The notes under the pieces: generated by a model
The model's input: the letters and a program-made list of their open reading frames with translations, nothing else
Databases searched by the model: none
What the model was told of the DNA's origin: nothing
NCBI RefSeq assembly: GCF_037572775.1
Contig: NZ_JBBHKA010000001.1
Span: 434,001-498,000, forward strand
DNA length: 64,000 nt
From: Ramlibacter sp. PS4R-6
GTDB taxonomy: Bacteria; Pseudomonadota; Gammaproteobacteria; Burkholderiales; Burkholderiaceae_C
Direction of reading: 5' to 3'
Shown: piece by piece, positions 1-8,355 of the stretch
Numbering within the stretch: position 1 is the stretch's first letter
Layout: each line of letters begins with the position of its first letter
Made by a program: the position numbers and the translations under genes

Positions 1-858
1 GGCGAAACGGTCGGCGCCGCGCTGGTCGAACATCCGCGCATCGCCGGTGTCGTCTTCACCGGGTCCACGCAGGTGGCGAAGATCATCAACCGCACGCTCG
101 CCGCCAAGGACGGGCCCATCGTGCCGCTCATCGCCGAGACCGGCGGCATCAACGCGATGGTGGTCGACTCCACCGCCCTGCCCGAGCAGGTCGCGGACGC
201 GGTCGTGCAAAGCGCCTTCCGCTCCGCGGGCCAGCGCTGCTCGGCGCTGCGCCTGCTGTGCGTGCACGAAGGCATCGCCGACGGCGTGATCGAGATGATC
301 CAGGGCGCGGCGCGCGAACTTGTCACCGGCGACCCGGCGCAACTGCGCACCGACGTCGGCCCGGTGATCGACGGCGAGGCGTGGGAAAACCTGATGCGCC
401 ACGTCAAGCGCCTGCACGCCGAGGCGCGCCCCTTGCTGCCGCCGAGCGCGTTCGCGCCCGGTTCGCGGCTGATCGCGCCGCAGGCATTCGAAGTGAAGTC
501 CGTCGCCGACGTGAAGCAGGAGATCTTCGGCCCGGTGCTGCACATCGTGCGCTGGAAGGGCGACCCGCAGGCGTTGATCGACGAGATCAATGCGCTCGGC
601 TATGGCCTGACGCTGGGCATCCAGACGCGCATCGACACGCGCGCGGATGCGCTCGCGTGCCGCGCGCGCTGTGGCAACGTTTATGTGAACCGGAACATCA
701 TCGGCGCCGTGGTGGGCGTGCAGCCCTTCGGCGGCGAAGGCTTGTCGGGCACCGGCCCGAAAGCCGGCGGCCCGCACTACCTGTACCGTTTCTGCGCGGA
801 GCAGACGGTCACGATCAACACCACCGCCGCCGGCGGCAACGTGGCGTTGCTCGCGTAG
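1..858 (+). CDS. putA: Bifunctional proline dehydrogenase / P5C dehydrogenase, C-terminal part (5' truncated by window)
   Basis: The frame is open from base 1 to the TAG at 856-858, giving 285 residues of an aldehyde dehydrogenase fold. The general-base segment IAETGG (visible residues 45-50) and the catalytic cysteine in SAGQRCSALR (C80) match the L-glutamate-gamma-semialdehyde (P5C) dehydrogenase half of PutA, which oxidises P5C to glutamate with NAD+ after proline oxidation. The wording ETGGINAMVVDSTALPEQV is typical of PutA rather than of stand-alone aldehyde dehydrogenases. The proline dehydrogenase half and any DNA-binding domain lie upstream of the window. A separate RocA-type enzyme is the main alternative. 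Confidence 0.88.
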   Translation, partial: GETVGAALVEHPRIAGVVFTGSTQVAKIINRTLAAKDGPIVPLIAETGGINAMVVDSTALPEQVADAVVQSAFRSAGQRCSALRLLCVHEGIADGVIEMIQGAARELVTGDPAQLRTDVGPVIDGEAWENLMRHVKRLHAEARPLLPPSAFAPGSRLIAPQAFEVKSVADVKQEIFGPVLHIVRWKGDPQALIDEINALGYGLTLGIQTRIDTRADALACRARCGNVYVNRNIIGAVVGVQPFGGEGLSGTGPKAGGPHYLYRFCAEQTVTINTTAAGGNVALLA

Positions 859-861
859 CGA

Positions 862-1200
862 TTAACCCATCTGCAGCTGCTTTTTCAGCTGCGAGGCCTG
901 CTGGTGCGTGCGCTCGATGGCCTGCTTCAGCTGCGGGTCGACGTTGCCCGCCTGCTTGCAGGCCTGCAACGCGCGGTCGGCCGCCTGCTCCAGCTGCATG
1001 ACGGGATCGCGCAGCTGCGACGCGTCGCCCTGCTGCTGCGAACTGCCGGAGCTGCAGGCCTGCTGGGCCTGGCGCGCCTGCTGGTGCAGGGCCTCGACCG
1101 ATTGCTGCAGCTGGCCGGGCGCGGCCTTCGCCGCGCGCTTGGCTTCGTCGGCCGCTTCCTCGATGCCGTCGATGCGTTGCTTGATGTCGTTGATCTGCAT
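862..1200 (-). CDS. Small coiled-coil hypothetical protein
   Basis: A 112-residue protein with a good ribosome site (AAGGAG just upstream of the ATG on the minus strand). It has no signal peptide and no membrane segment. The composition is dominated by Gln, Ala, Lys and Glu in heptad-like runs (for example LQQSVEALHQQARQAQQ), so most of the chain is probably one or two long alpha-helical coiled coils. It has only two cysteines, about 55 residues apart. It ends 3 bp from the convergent putA stop and is preceded by gor on the same strand after an 81 bp gap. I do not recognise a function; a cytoplasmic scaffold or stress protein is possible but unsupported. Confidence 0.65.
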   Translation of the reverse strand: MQINDIKQRIDGIEEAADEAKRAAKAAPGQLQQSVEALHQQARQAQQACSSGSSQQQGDASQLRDPVMQLEQAADRALQACKQAGNVDPQLKQAIERTHQQASQLKKQLQMG

Positions 1201-1281
1201 GAGTACTCTCCTTGTTGGGGAGAGCGCAGCGTACGCAGCGCGAGGCTCAGCGTGGCGTAGGACGTGGACTCCTTTGCGTCC

Positions 1282-2652
1282 TTACGGCTGGGGCACCGGC
1301 TCGCGCATCGTCACGAACTCTTCTGCCGCCGTGGGGTGGATGCCGATCGTCGCGTCGAACACCGCCTTGGTCGCGCCGGCCTTCATCGCCACCGCGAAGC
1401 CCTGCACGATCTCGCCGGCATCGGCGCCGACCATGTGCAGGCCGACGACGCGGTCGGTCTCGTCCTCGACCACCAGCTTCATCAGCGTGCGCTCGCTGTT
1501 GCCGGACAAGGTGTGCTTGAGCGCCTTGAACTCGCTGCGGTAGATGCGCACCTTGTCGAACAGCTGGCGCGCGCGGGCTTCGGAGTAGCCGACGGTGCCG
1601 ATGCTGGGCGTGGTGAACACCGCCGTCGGCACGTACTCGTAGGACATGCGGCGCTGGCCGTCGCCGAACAGGTGGTCGACCAGCGCCATCGCTTCGGCGA
1701 GCGCCACGGGCGTGAGCTGGAGGCGGGCGGTCACGTCGCCGACGGCATGGATGGACGGCACGTTGGTGGTGCCGTGGCGGTCGACGACGATCGCATCGTT
1801 GACGCCCTGCGACACCCCGGCGCCGCCCAGGCCCAGGCCCGCCACGTTCGGCACGCGGCCCGTCGCATACAGCACCGCGTCGACCTCCACGCGCCGGCCG
1901 TCGACCAGCGACACCGCCAGGCCCGCCGCGCCCTTGTCGATGCGCGCGACGTCCGCGCCCGTGTGCAGCTCGACCCCGTGCTTGCGCATCTCCTGCGCCA
2001 CGTGCGCGCGCACGTCGTCGTCGAACCCGCGCAGCACCTGCTCGCCGCGGTACAGCTGCGTGACGCGCGCGGCGAGGCCGTTGAAGATCGACGCGAACTC
2101 GCAGGCGATGTAGCCGCCGCCCACCACCATCAGGCGCTTCGGGAAGGGATCGATGTCGAACATGCCGTCGGAGGTGACGACGTGCTCGCGGCCCGGGAAT
2201 TCCGGCACGCTCGGGCGGCCGCCCGTCGCCACCAGGATGTGGCGGGCGGTGACGTGCTCGTCGCCTTGCGCGGTGGTGACCTGCACGCCGTGGGCGCCGG
2301 TGAGGCGCGCCCAGCCGTTCACCAGTTTCGCGCCGGCGCCGGCCAGCAGTTGCGCATACACGCCGTTCAGGCGCGCGATCTCCCGGGCGCGGTTGGCGCG
2401 CAGCTTGGCCCAGTCGAACTGGGGCTGCCCGGCGTTCCAGCCGAAGCCCGCGGCGTCGCGGAAGTCCTCGGCGTAGTGCGCCGCGTAGCTGTACAGCTTC
2501 TTGGGGATGCAGCCGACGTTGACGCAGGTGCCGCCCAGCTGCGCGGCCTCGACGACGACGACGCGCGCGCCGCGCTGCGCCGCCATGCGCGCCGCGCGCA
2601 CGCCGCCGCTGCCGGCGCCGATGACCAACAGGTCGCAATCGAAATCGGCCAT
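1282..2652 (-). CDS. gor: Glutathione-disulfide reductase
   Basis: A 456-residue FAD-dependent pyridine nucleotide-disulfide oxidoreductase. The N-terminal dinucleotide motif is IGAGSGG (residues 11-17), the redox-active cysteines lie in GGTCVNVGCIPKK (C43 and C48), an NAD(P)-binding VVGGGYIACEFA motif is central, and the C-terminal HPTAAEE supplies the active-site His-Glu pair. The CVNVGC spacing and overall length fit glutathione reductase, which reduces GSSG with NADPH in the cytoplasm. The same frame stays open upstream, but that extension is an Arg/Ala-rich shadow of the kinase gene, so the start is MADFDCD at 2652. Confidence 0.93.
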   Translation of the reverse strand: MADFDCDLLVIGAGSGGVRAARMAAQRGARVVVVEAAQLGGTCVNVGCIPKKLYSYAAHYAEDFRDAAGFGWNAGQPQFDWAKLRANRAREIARLNGVYAQLLAGAGAKLVNGWARLTGAHGVQVTTAQGDEHVTARHILVATGGRPSVPEFPGREHVVTSDGMFDIDPFPKRLMVVGGGYIACEFASIFNGLAARVTQLYRGEQVLRGFDDDVRAHVAQEMRKHGVELHTGADVARIDKGAAGLAVSLVDGRRVEVDAVLYATGRVPNVAGLGLGGAGVSQGVNDAIVVDRHGTTNVPSIHAVGDVTARLQLTPVALAEAMALVDHLFGDGQRRMSYEYVPTAVFTTPSIGTVGYSEARARQLFDKVRIYRSEFKALKHTLSGNSERTLMKLVVEDETDRVVGLHMVGADAGEIVQGFAVAMKAGATKAVFDATIGIHPTAAEEFVTMREPVPQP

Positions 2653-2717
2653 TCGAATCCCTCCACGCGAAGATGGGGGATTGTCGGCGCAGGCGGGGAA
2701 ACCTTGCCGGCGCGGGC

Positions 2718-4277
2718 CTAACGCGGGGCCGTGCCGACCTGGAAGCGGAAGGTGGCGCCCTCGCCGGGCCGCGAGCTCGCCCACACGCGCCCGCCGTGGC
2801 GCTGCGCGATGCGGTGCACGATCGCCAGGCCCATGCCGGTGCCCGTGAACTCCTGCGCGCCGTGCAGGCGCTGGAACGGCAGGAACAGCTTGTCGGCGTA
2901 CTCGGGATCGAAGCCGGCGCCGTCGTCCTCGACCACGAACACGGGCCCGCCTTCGCCGGCTTCGGCGCGGAAGGCGATGCGCGCCTCGCTGCGGCGCGAG
3001 GTGAACTTCCACGCGTTGTCCAGGAGGTTGTCCACCAGCAGCGCGAGCAGGCGCGCATCCCCCTGCACGCGCGGCGTGTCCTCGATCGCGGCCTGCACGC
3101 GCCGAGCCGGCTCGCGCTCGCGGATGCGCTCGAGCCATGCGCGCGCCAGTGCCGACAGGTCCACGCTGGCCTGCTGCAAGGGCTCCTGCGACAGGTTCGC
3201 CAGCGACAGCAGCGCGTCGGTCAGGTCGGACATCGAGTGCACGCCCGCGCGCACCCGGTTCAGGTAATGGCGGGCGCGCTCGTCCAGCCGGTCGCCCAGC
3301 AGCAGCTCGAGCTGGCGCGCGAAGCCGTCGGTGCTGGCCAGCGGGCCGCGCAGGTCGTGCGCCAGCGAGTAGGCGAAGATGCGCAGCTGCGCGTTGCTCT
3401 CCTCCAGCTGCGCCGTGCGCCGCACGATGCGCGCCTCGAGCTCCTCGTTGACGCGGGCCAGCTCGCGCGCCTGGTCGCGGATGCGCTGCTGGTCGCGCTC
3501 GTGCTCCGTCAGGTCCTCGACGATGGACACGAAGTACGGCGCCGTGAGCTCGCTGCGCACCAGCGTGACCGACACCCGCGCCGGCCAGACCTCGCCGCCC
3601 TTGCGCATGAATTCGCGGCGCGCGGTGTAGGAGAAGATGCGCCCGTCCAGCAGCGCCTGCACGTCGCGCACGCGCGAGGCGCCCCGGTCGGCCAGCAGGT
3701 CGTCGGCCGACATCGCCAGCAGTTCCTCGCGCGAGTAGCCGTGCATGCGGCACAGCGTCTCGTTCACGCGCACGATGCGCCCGTCCAGCCCGATGTGCAG
3801 GATGCCGAGCGCGGCGCGCTCGAAGGTGGCGCGGTAGCGCTCCTCGCTTTCGCGCTGCGCCTCCTCGGCCAGCTTGCGCTGCGTGATGTCCTGCACCTGG
3901 AGCAGGAAGCGCCAGGGCTGCCCCACCTCGTCGTGCACCAGGCTGCAGCTGATGTGCGTCCACACGATGCGGCCCGTGCGGTGCAAGTAGCGCTTGTCAC
4001 GCTCGTAGCTGGGGAAGGCGCCCGAGAGCATCAGCGCGCGCAGGCGGCGGTCCTCCTCGACGTCGTCGGGATGGCTGATCTCGATGGCCGACCTCCCGAT
4101 GAGTTCGGCCTCGCGGAAGCCGAACATCTCGCACAGCGCGTGGTTCACGCGTTCGCCGCGCGAATCCAGGTCGAGCAGCGCCATGCCGATCGGCGAGAAC
4201 TCGAAGGCGGCGGCGAACTGCCCGCTGGCCGAAGCCGCCGGCGGCGCCGCGTGTGGAAAGCGTGAGACGGAACCCAT
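2718..4277 (-). CDS. Orphan PAS-PAS sensor histidine kinase
   Basis: From the ATG at 4277 (MGSVSRF) the protein has 519 residues. It carries two PAS domains (about 20-130 and 145-260, each ending in a PAC-like FLLQVQDITQRK or FVSIVEDLTEHE), a coiled-coil linker, a HisKA box AYSLAHDLRGPL with phospho-acceptor H307, and an HATPase domain with N box DNLLDNAWKFT, G1 box DDGAGFD and G2 box GTGMGLAIVHRI. No transmembrane segment is visible, so it should sense a cytoplasmic signal. There is no response regulator next to it. The HDLRGPL box resembles the phytochrome-like kinase group. The frame is open to 4421, but the extra 48 residues are Arg/Gly-rich and rejected. Confidence 0.88.
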   Translation of the reverse strand: MGSVSRFPHAAPPAASASGQFAAAFEFSPIGMALLDLDSRGERVNHALCEMFGFREAELIGRSAIEISHPDDVEEDRRLRALMLSGAFPSYERDKRYLHRTGRIVWTHISCSLVHDEVGQPWRFLLQVQDITQRKLAEEAQRESEERYRATFERAALGILHIGLDGRIVRVNETLCRMHGYSREELLAMSADDLLADRGASRVRDVQALLDGRIFSYTARREFMRKGGEVWPARVSVTLVRSELTAPYFVSIVEDLTEHERDQQRIRDQARELARVNEELEARIVRRTAQLEESNAQLRIFAYSLAHDLRGPLASTDGFARQLELLLGDRLDERARHYLNRVRAGVHSMSDLTDALLSLANLSQEPLQQASVDLSALARAWLERIREREPARRVQAAIEDTPRVQGDARLLALLVDNLLDNAWKFTSRRSEARIAFRAEAGEGGPVFVVEDDGAGFDPEYADKLFLPFQRLHGAQEFTGTGMGLAIVHRIAQRHGGRVWASSRPGEGATFRFQVGTAPR

Positions 4278-4419
4278 CGGCCGATTGGGCCCGAATCGGC
4301 GCCGCGCGGCAAGGCCGAGGCGGGGCCGTCGGCCCCGTCCGACAGGCGCGCTGCCCGGCAGACGACCGCCGCGCCGCGCCCCGCGCACCACACTGTCGCA
4401 ACCCCAAACGGAGAACACC

Positions 4420-4764
4420 ATGGCCTACAGCAGCATCCTCGGCGCGGAAAAGGCGCCCGCCCACCCGTCCGGCCGCGATGCCGACGCACTGGGCCCCAGC
4501 GACAACTCAGACAGCGGCAGCGACGCCATCGGCACGTTCGAGGCGCACGCCGACAGCGACGCCGTCGGCACGGGCGAACGCGGCGCGGTCACGCCCGACT
4601 CGGAAGGCCGCGAAGGCGGCGACATCCTGCCCGACCATGTGATCGTGGCGAGCGCCGAGGAGCAGGCGCTGCAGTCGGGCGAGGGCTTCCCGGATGCCGA
4701 CGTCGATGCCGACGAGCTCACGGACCTCGACGCCGACGTCGACGCGGACGCCGAAAGCCGCTAG
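4420..4764 (+). CDS. Highly acidic hypothetical protein
   Basis: A 114-residue protein with an upstream GGAGAA ribosome site 5 nt before the ATG. It is rich in Asp, Glu, Ala and Gly, has almost no hydrophobic core, and ends in an Asp-Val-Asp-Ala repeat (PDADVDADELTDLDADVDAD). It looks intrinsically disordered and has no signal peptide. It is transcribed divergently from the PAS kinase, and its stop codon shares CTAG with the arginase stop on the other strand. Similar short acidic proteins are common as hypothetical genes in Comamonadaceae. Calcium or cation binding by the Asp-rich tail is only a guess. Confidence 0.6.
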   Translation: MAYSSILGAEKAPAHPSGRDADALGPSDNSDSGSDAIGTFEAHADSDAVGTGERGAVTPDSEGREGGDILPDHVIVASAEEQALQSGEGFPDADVDADELTDLDADVDADAESR

Positions 4765-5669
4765 CGCGCCAGCGTCGAGGCGCCGAACAGGCTGGCGACG
4801 AATTCCACCGCCAATTCCGCCGTGCGGTTGCGCACGTCCAGCGCCGGGTTGATCTCGACCACGTCGAGCGACCCGAGCCGCCCCGTGTCCGCGATCATTT
4901 CCATGCACAGCTGCATCTCGCGGTAGGTCGGCCCGCCGCGCACGCCCGTGCCCACCCCCGGCGCGTCCATCGGGTCGAGGCAATCGAGGTCGAAGCTCAC
5001 GTGCAGGTGCGTGGCGTCGTCCACGTCGTGCAGGGCCTCGATCATGGTGTTGCGCATGCCGTGCTCGTCGATGTGCCGCATGTCGAACACGGACAGCTCC
5101 AGCGCCTGGATGGCCTGCTTCTCGTCGGCATCCACGCTGCGGATACCGATGAAGTCGATGTCGTCGCGCGTCAGCGCCTGCGGCTCGCCGCTCCAGCCGA
5201 CCAGCTGCTTCGGCCCTTCGCCCAGCAGGCACGACACCGGCATGCCGTGCAGGTTGCCCGAGGGGCTGATGGTGGGGTTGTTGACGTCGCTGTGCGCGTC
5301 GAGCCAGATCACGCGCAGCTTCTTCTTGGCATAGCGGCAGTGGCGCGCGACGGCGCTGATGGAGCCGATGGCCAGGCAATGGTCGCCGCCCATGAGCAAC
5401 GGCACCTGCCCGGCGGCGAGCACGGCCGCGACTCGGTCGAACACGCTGCGGTTCCACGCGACCACTTCCTCCAGGTGCCGGATGCCGCCCTGCGGCGGCA
5501 GCCACGGCGTCGGCGGGCCCGCGAGGTTGCCGTGGTCGATGACCTTGAGCTTCATCGCCACCAGCGCGTCGTAGATGCCGGCCACCCGCAGCGCGTCGGG
5601 CCCCATGCCCGCGCCGCGCACGCTGGCGCCCACGTCCGTGGGGGCGCCGATCAAACTCACCGTCTTCAT
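4761..5669 (-). CDS. rocF: Arginase
   Basis: A 302-residue ureohydrolase. The di-manganese ligands are visible: H97 in GGDHCLAIG, D124, H126 and D128 in LDAHSDVN, and D227 and D229 in SFDLDCLDP; N130, H141 and E272 (VEINPALD) are the expected substrate residues. The RxxxMGPxALR-like N-terminus and length favour arginase (arginine to ornithine plus urea) over agmatinase. The start at 5669 has a GGAAGAG ribosome site. It is convergent with the acidic-protein gene, sharing 4 bp, and divergent from the alcohol dehydrogenase. With putA nearby the substrate theme is amino-acid catabolism. Confidence 0.92.
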   Translation of the reverse strand: MKTVSLIGAPTDVGASVRGAGMGPDALRVAGIYDALVAMKLKVIDHGNLAGPPTPWLPPQGGIRHLEEVVAWNRSVFDRVAAVLAAGQVPLLMGGDHCLAIGSISAVARHCRYAKKKLRVIWLDAHSDVNNPTISPSGNLHGMPVSCLLGEGPKQLVGWSGEPQALTRDDIDFIGIRSVDADEKQAIQALELSVFDMRHIDEHGMRNTMIEALHDVDDATHLHVSFDLDCLDPMDAPGVGTGVRGGPTYREMQLCMEMIADTGRLGSLDVVEINPALDVRNRTAELAVEFVASLFGASTLAR

Positions 5670-5773
5670 CGTCTGGCTCTTCCGTCCGGGTGTCTTTGCT
5701 ACCGAGTGCGTCCATCCTAACCAATGCCGCGCTTCCGTTGCCGAGAATGGCCGTCCACCCCCATGAGGATCAC

Positions 5774-6931
5774 ATGCTGGCCATGAACTACCGCGGGCCC
5801 TACCGCGTGCGCGTCGCGCACAAGCAGGAGCCCGAGATCGAACACCCCAACGATGCGATCGTGCGCGTGACGCGCTCGTGCATCTGCGGCTCCGACCTGC
5901 ACCTGTACCACGGCCTCGTGCCCGACACCCGCGTGGGCATGACCTTCGGCCACGAGTTCACGGGCATCGTCGAGGCCGTCGGCCCGTCCGTGCAGAACCT
6001 GAAGAAGGGCGACCACGTGCTGGTGCCCTTCAACATCTTCTGCGGCACGTGCTTCTTCTGCCAGAAGGAGCTGTACAGCAACTGCCACAACGTCAACCCG
6101 CAGGCCACCGCCGCGGGCGGCATCTTCGGCTACTCGCACACCACCGGTGGCTACGACGGCGGCCAGGCGGAATTCGTGCGCGTGCCGATGGCCGACGTGG
6201 GCCCGACCATCATCCCCGACTGGATGGACGTCGAGGACGCGGCGCTGCTCACGGACGTCTGCCCCACGGGCTACCAGGCCGCCGAGATGGGCGATATCCG
6301 GCAAGGCGACACCGTCGTGGTGTTCGGCGCCGGGCCCATCGGCCTGCTGGCCGCGAAATCCTCGTGGCTGATGGGCGCAGGCCGCGTGATCGTGGTCGAC
6401 CACCTCGACTACCGCCTAGAGTTCGCCAAGCGCTGGGCCCAGTGCGAGGTCGTCGACTTCCGCGAGGTCGGCGACATGGCGATGCACATCAAGCGCATGA
6501 CCGACTGGCTGGGCGCCGACGTCTGCATCGACGCCGTCGGGGCCGAGGCAATGGGCAGCGCGCTGCAGCACCTCACCGGCGTCAAGCTCAAGTTGCAGGC
6601 GGGCGCGGCCACGGCCCTGCACTGGGCGATCAACTCCGTGCGCAAGGGCGGCACGGTGTCCATCGTCGGCGTGTACGGGCCCACGTTCAACATGGTCCCG
6701 ATCGGCAACGTGGTGAACAAGGGCCTGACGCTGCGCGCCAACCAGGCGTCCGTGAAGCGCCACCTGCCACGGCTGATCGAGCACGTGAAGGCGGGGCGCC
6801 TCAAGCCCAGCGAGATCATCACGCACCGCTTCGCTCTGGAGGACGTGCCCGACGCGTACCACATGTTCTCGAGCAAGCTCGACGGCATCATCAAGCCCAT
6901 CATCGTGCCGCGCGGCGCGGCGGTGCATTGA
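5774..6931 (+). CDS. Zinc-dependent alcohol dehydrogenase (formaldehyde dehydrogenase-like MDR)
   Basis: From the ATG at 5774, preceded by GAGGA, this is a 385-residue medium-chain dehydrogenase. Catalytic zinc ligands are C38 (SCICGSDLHLY) and H60-E61 (FGHEF). The structural zinc lobe has C90, C93, C96 and C104 (CGTCFFC then NC). The nucleotide fold has FGAGPIGLLAAKS. A loop of about 20 residues after DAVGAEAMG, and the conserved NQASVKRHLPRL segment, resemble the glutathione-independent formaldehyde/threonine dehydrogenase-like group. The substrate cannot be fixed from sequence. The downstream gene follows after 11 bp, so the two are probably one transcript. Confidence 0.88.
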   Translation: MLAMNYRGPYRVRVAHKQEPEIEHPNDAIVRVTRSCICGSDLHLYHGLVPDTRVGMTFGHEFTGIVEAVGPSVQNLKKGDHVLVPFNIFCGTCFFCQKELYSNCHNVNPQATAAGGIFGYSHTTGGYDGGQAEFVRVPMADVGPTIIPDWMDVEDAALLTDVCPTGYQAAEMGDIRQGDTVVVFGAGPIGLLAAKSSWLMGAGRVIVVDHLDYRLEFAKRWAQCEVVDFREVGDMAMHIKRMTDWLGADVCIDAVGAEAMGSALQHLTGVKLKLQAGAATALHWAINSVRKGGTVSIVGVYGPTFNMVPIGNVVNKGLTLRANQASVKRHLPRLIEHVKAGRLKPSEIITHRFALEDVPDAYHMFSSKLDGIIKPIIVPRGAAVH

Positions 6932-6942
6932 AGGAGGGCGCC

Positions 6943-7503
6943 ATGGACGTCACCACCACCCCTTCGACCGCCAACGGCGCACCCACGTACGTGGAGCGCA
7001 CCGACCCCACCGAGCGCCAGCAGCGGCATCGCGACACCGCGCACATCGACGGCTGGGGCGCCGACGCGGACCCGGCCAACCGCCCCGCGGTGCCGAAGGA
7101 GCGCACGCCGCCGCGCCTGGAAGGCGTGCATTGGCACGAGCCCGAGCGCCAGCGCCCGGCGCCGCACCGCATCCACCACTCCACGGAGAGGCCCGGCATC
7201 ACGCCGGTGTTCGGCACCAGCGTCGGGCCTTCGGGCGTGTCGGGGCTGATGCGCGACGCCGCCTTCCGCTACAGCGAGAACGACATCCGCCACTGGCTGA
7301 TCTTGCTGGGCGCCGACCGCATCAACATGGTCGAGGGCCTGCTCGACGACCTCGCGCACGGGCACGTGCCCAACCTCTGGAAGGAGATGGGGCTGGCCTC
7401 CGAGTGGCGCTACAACCGCAAGGGCTTCATCGCCAAGGCCGCCGTCCTCGGCGGCGTGGCCGCCCTCGCGTACATGGCCGTGAATCGGCGGAATCGGGGA
7501 TGA
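6943..7503 (+). CDS. Hypothetical tail-anchored protein
   Basis: A 186-residue protein with a perfect AAGGAGG ribosome site that begins on the last base of the preceding dehydrogenase stop codon. The first about 85 residues are polar, proline- and histidine-rich and look disordered. A folded part follows around IRHWLILLGADRINMVEGLLDDL. The last about 25 residues contain one hydrophobic segment, AAVLGGVAALAYMAV, then basic residues, which suggests a C-terminal membrane anchor. I do not recognise the family. Its tight coupling to the alcohol dehydrogenase suggests a shared condition of expression rather than a shared reaction. Confidence 0.75.
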   Translation: MDVTTTPSTANGAPTYVERTDPTERQQRHRDTAHIDGWGADADPANRPAVPKERTPPRLEGVHWHEPERQRPAPHRIHHSTERPGITPVFGTSVGPSGVSGLMRDAAFRYSENDIRHWLILLGADRINMVEGLLDDLAHGHVPNLWKEMGLASEWRYNRKGFIAKAAVLGGVAALAYMAVNRRNRG

Positions 7504-7510
7504 TGCGCGG

Positions 7511-7873
7511 ATGGTGATCGGCTGGAAGGTGGACCGGGCGCAGCGCGACGCGCTGCTGACGCGCTTCAGCCCGCGCTACGCCAGGGCCATCGCCGACCAC
7601 GTCACGCTCGCGGCCAACGTGGCTGCGTCGACGCCGCCGCCCAAGCCGGCGGCGTGCCGCATCGTCGGCCATGCCGACGACGGCGCCGGCGTGGAAGCGG
7701 TGGTCGTCGAGATCGACGGCACCACGGCGCGCCCCGGCGGCGGCACCTTCCACATCACCTGGTCGCTCGCCGAGGGCCGCCAGGCGAAGGAGAGCAACGA
7801 CGTGATCGCCGCACGCGGCTGGCAGCGCTTCGACGAGCCGGTGGACGTGACCGTGGAGCCTGCCTCGTTCTGA
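7511..7873 (+). CDS. Small protein with paired HxTx motifs (2H phosphoesterase-like)
   Basis: A 120-residue protein containing two His-hydrophobic-Thr-hydrophobic motifs, H30-VTL (ADHVTLAAN) and H81-ITW (FHITWSLAEG), each at the end of a predicted beta strand. Two such motifs in a small alpha/beta protein are the hallmark of the 2H phosphoesterase fold (RNA ligase, cyclic phosphodiesterase and Swiss-army-knife RNA-repair relatives). The spacing of 51 residues is short but possible. It overlaps the next HAD gene by 1 nt (TGATG), so the two are translationally coupled. Confidence in the gene is high; the 2H assignment is inferred from motifs only. Confidence 0.72.
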   Translation: MVIGWKVDRAQRDALLTRFSPRYARAIADHVTLAANVAASTPPPKPAACRIVGHADDGAGVEAVVVEIDGTTARPGGGTFHITWSLAEGRQAKESNDVIAARGWQRFDEPVDVTVEPASF

Positions 7874-8355
7874 TGGAAAGGCGCCTGTACCTCGACTGCG
7901 ACGGCGTGCTCGCCGACTTCGACGCCGGCGCGCGCGAGCTGCTCGGCATGGGGCCGCAGGAATTCATGGAACAGCGCGGCAAGGGCGCGTTCTGGAAGAA
8001 GCTGGCCACGCACCCAGACTTCTACGGCAGCCTGCCGCTCATGCCCGACGCGATGGCGTTGTTCGAGGCGGTGAAGCACCTGCACCCGGTGATCCTCACC
8101 GGCTTGCCGATCGGCAAGTGGGCGGCGCCCCAGAAGGTGCGCTGGGCCGCGCGGCATTTCCCGGGCACGAAGATCCTCACGGTGATGGCGGTCGACAAGC
8201 GCAACCACTGCTCCGAAGGCGACGTCCTGGTGGACGACACCTTGAAGCACCGGCACCTGTGGGAGGAAGCCGGCGGCGTCTTCATCCACCACAAGAACGC
8301 GCGCGAGTCCCTGGCGGAACTCGCGCGGTACTTCCCGTCGCTGCGCGCTAGTTGA
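7873..8355 (+). CDS. HAD-family phosphatase (5'-nucleotidase / RNA-repair HAD-like)
   Basis: A 160-residue HAD hydrolase. Motif I is YLDCDGVLADFD (nucleophile D8, acid D10), motif II is the LTGLP strand, a motif III lysine is in APQKVRW, and motif IV is GDVLVDDTLKH. A small helical cap precedes motif II. The size and the DCDGVLADFD wording match the 5'(3')-deoxyribonucleotidase-like HAD group, which dephosphorylates nucleotides or polynucleotide 3' ends. Its start overlaps the stop of the preceding 2H-like gene by one base, which suggests a joint role on nucleotide or RNA termini. The 3' end overlaps the convergent ompW-like gene by 8 bp. Confidence 0.85.
   Translation: MERRLYLDCDGVLADFDAGARELLGMGPQEFMEQRGKGAFWKKLATHPDFYGSLPLMPDAMALFEAVKHLHPVILTGLPIGKWAAPQKVRWAARHFPGTKILTVMAVDKRNHCSEGDVLVDDTLKHRHLWEEAGGVFIHHKNARESLAELARYFPSLRAS

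Noticed and set aside
1282..3963. An 893-residue minus-strand open frame that looks like a fusion of a kinase with glutathione reductase.
   Set aside because: The upstream half is an Arg/Ala/Gly-rich shadow; the kinase lies in another frame (2718-4277) with clear PAS, HisKA and HATPase motifs. Only the part from 2652 down is gor.
1264..4265. Long plus-strand open frames across gor and the kinase (about 485 and 530 residues).
   Set aside because: They lie antisense to well-supported genes, have skewed Arg/Ala/His composition and no domain motifs; typical of high-GC shadows.
4684..4761. Asp-Ala-Asp repeats considered as a DNA tandem repeat.
   Set aside because: The repeat is short and imperfect and explained by the acidic protein tail.
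5878..6942. A long plus-strand extension upstream of the 186-residue protein.
   Set aside because: It is the +1 frame of the alcohol dehydrogenase; a perfect AAGGAGG site puts the start at 6943.
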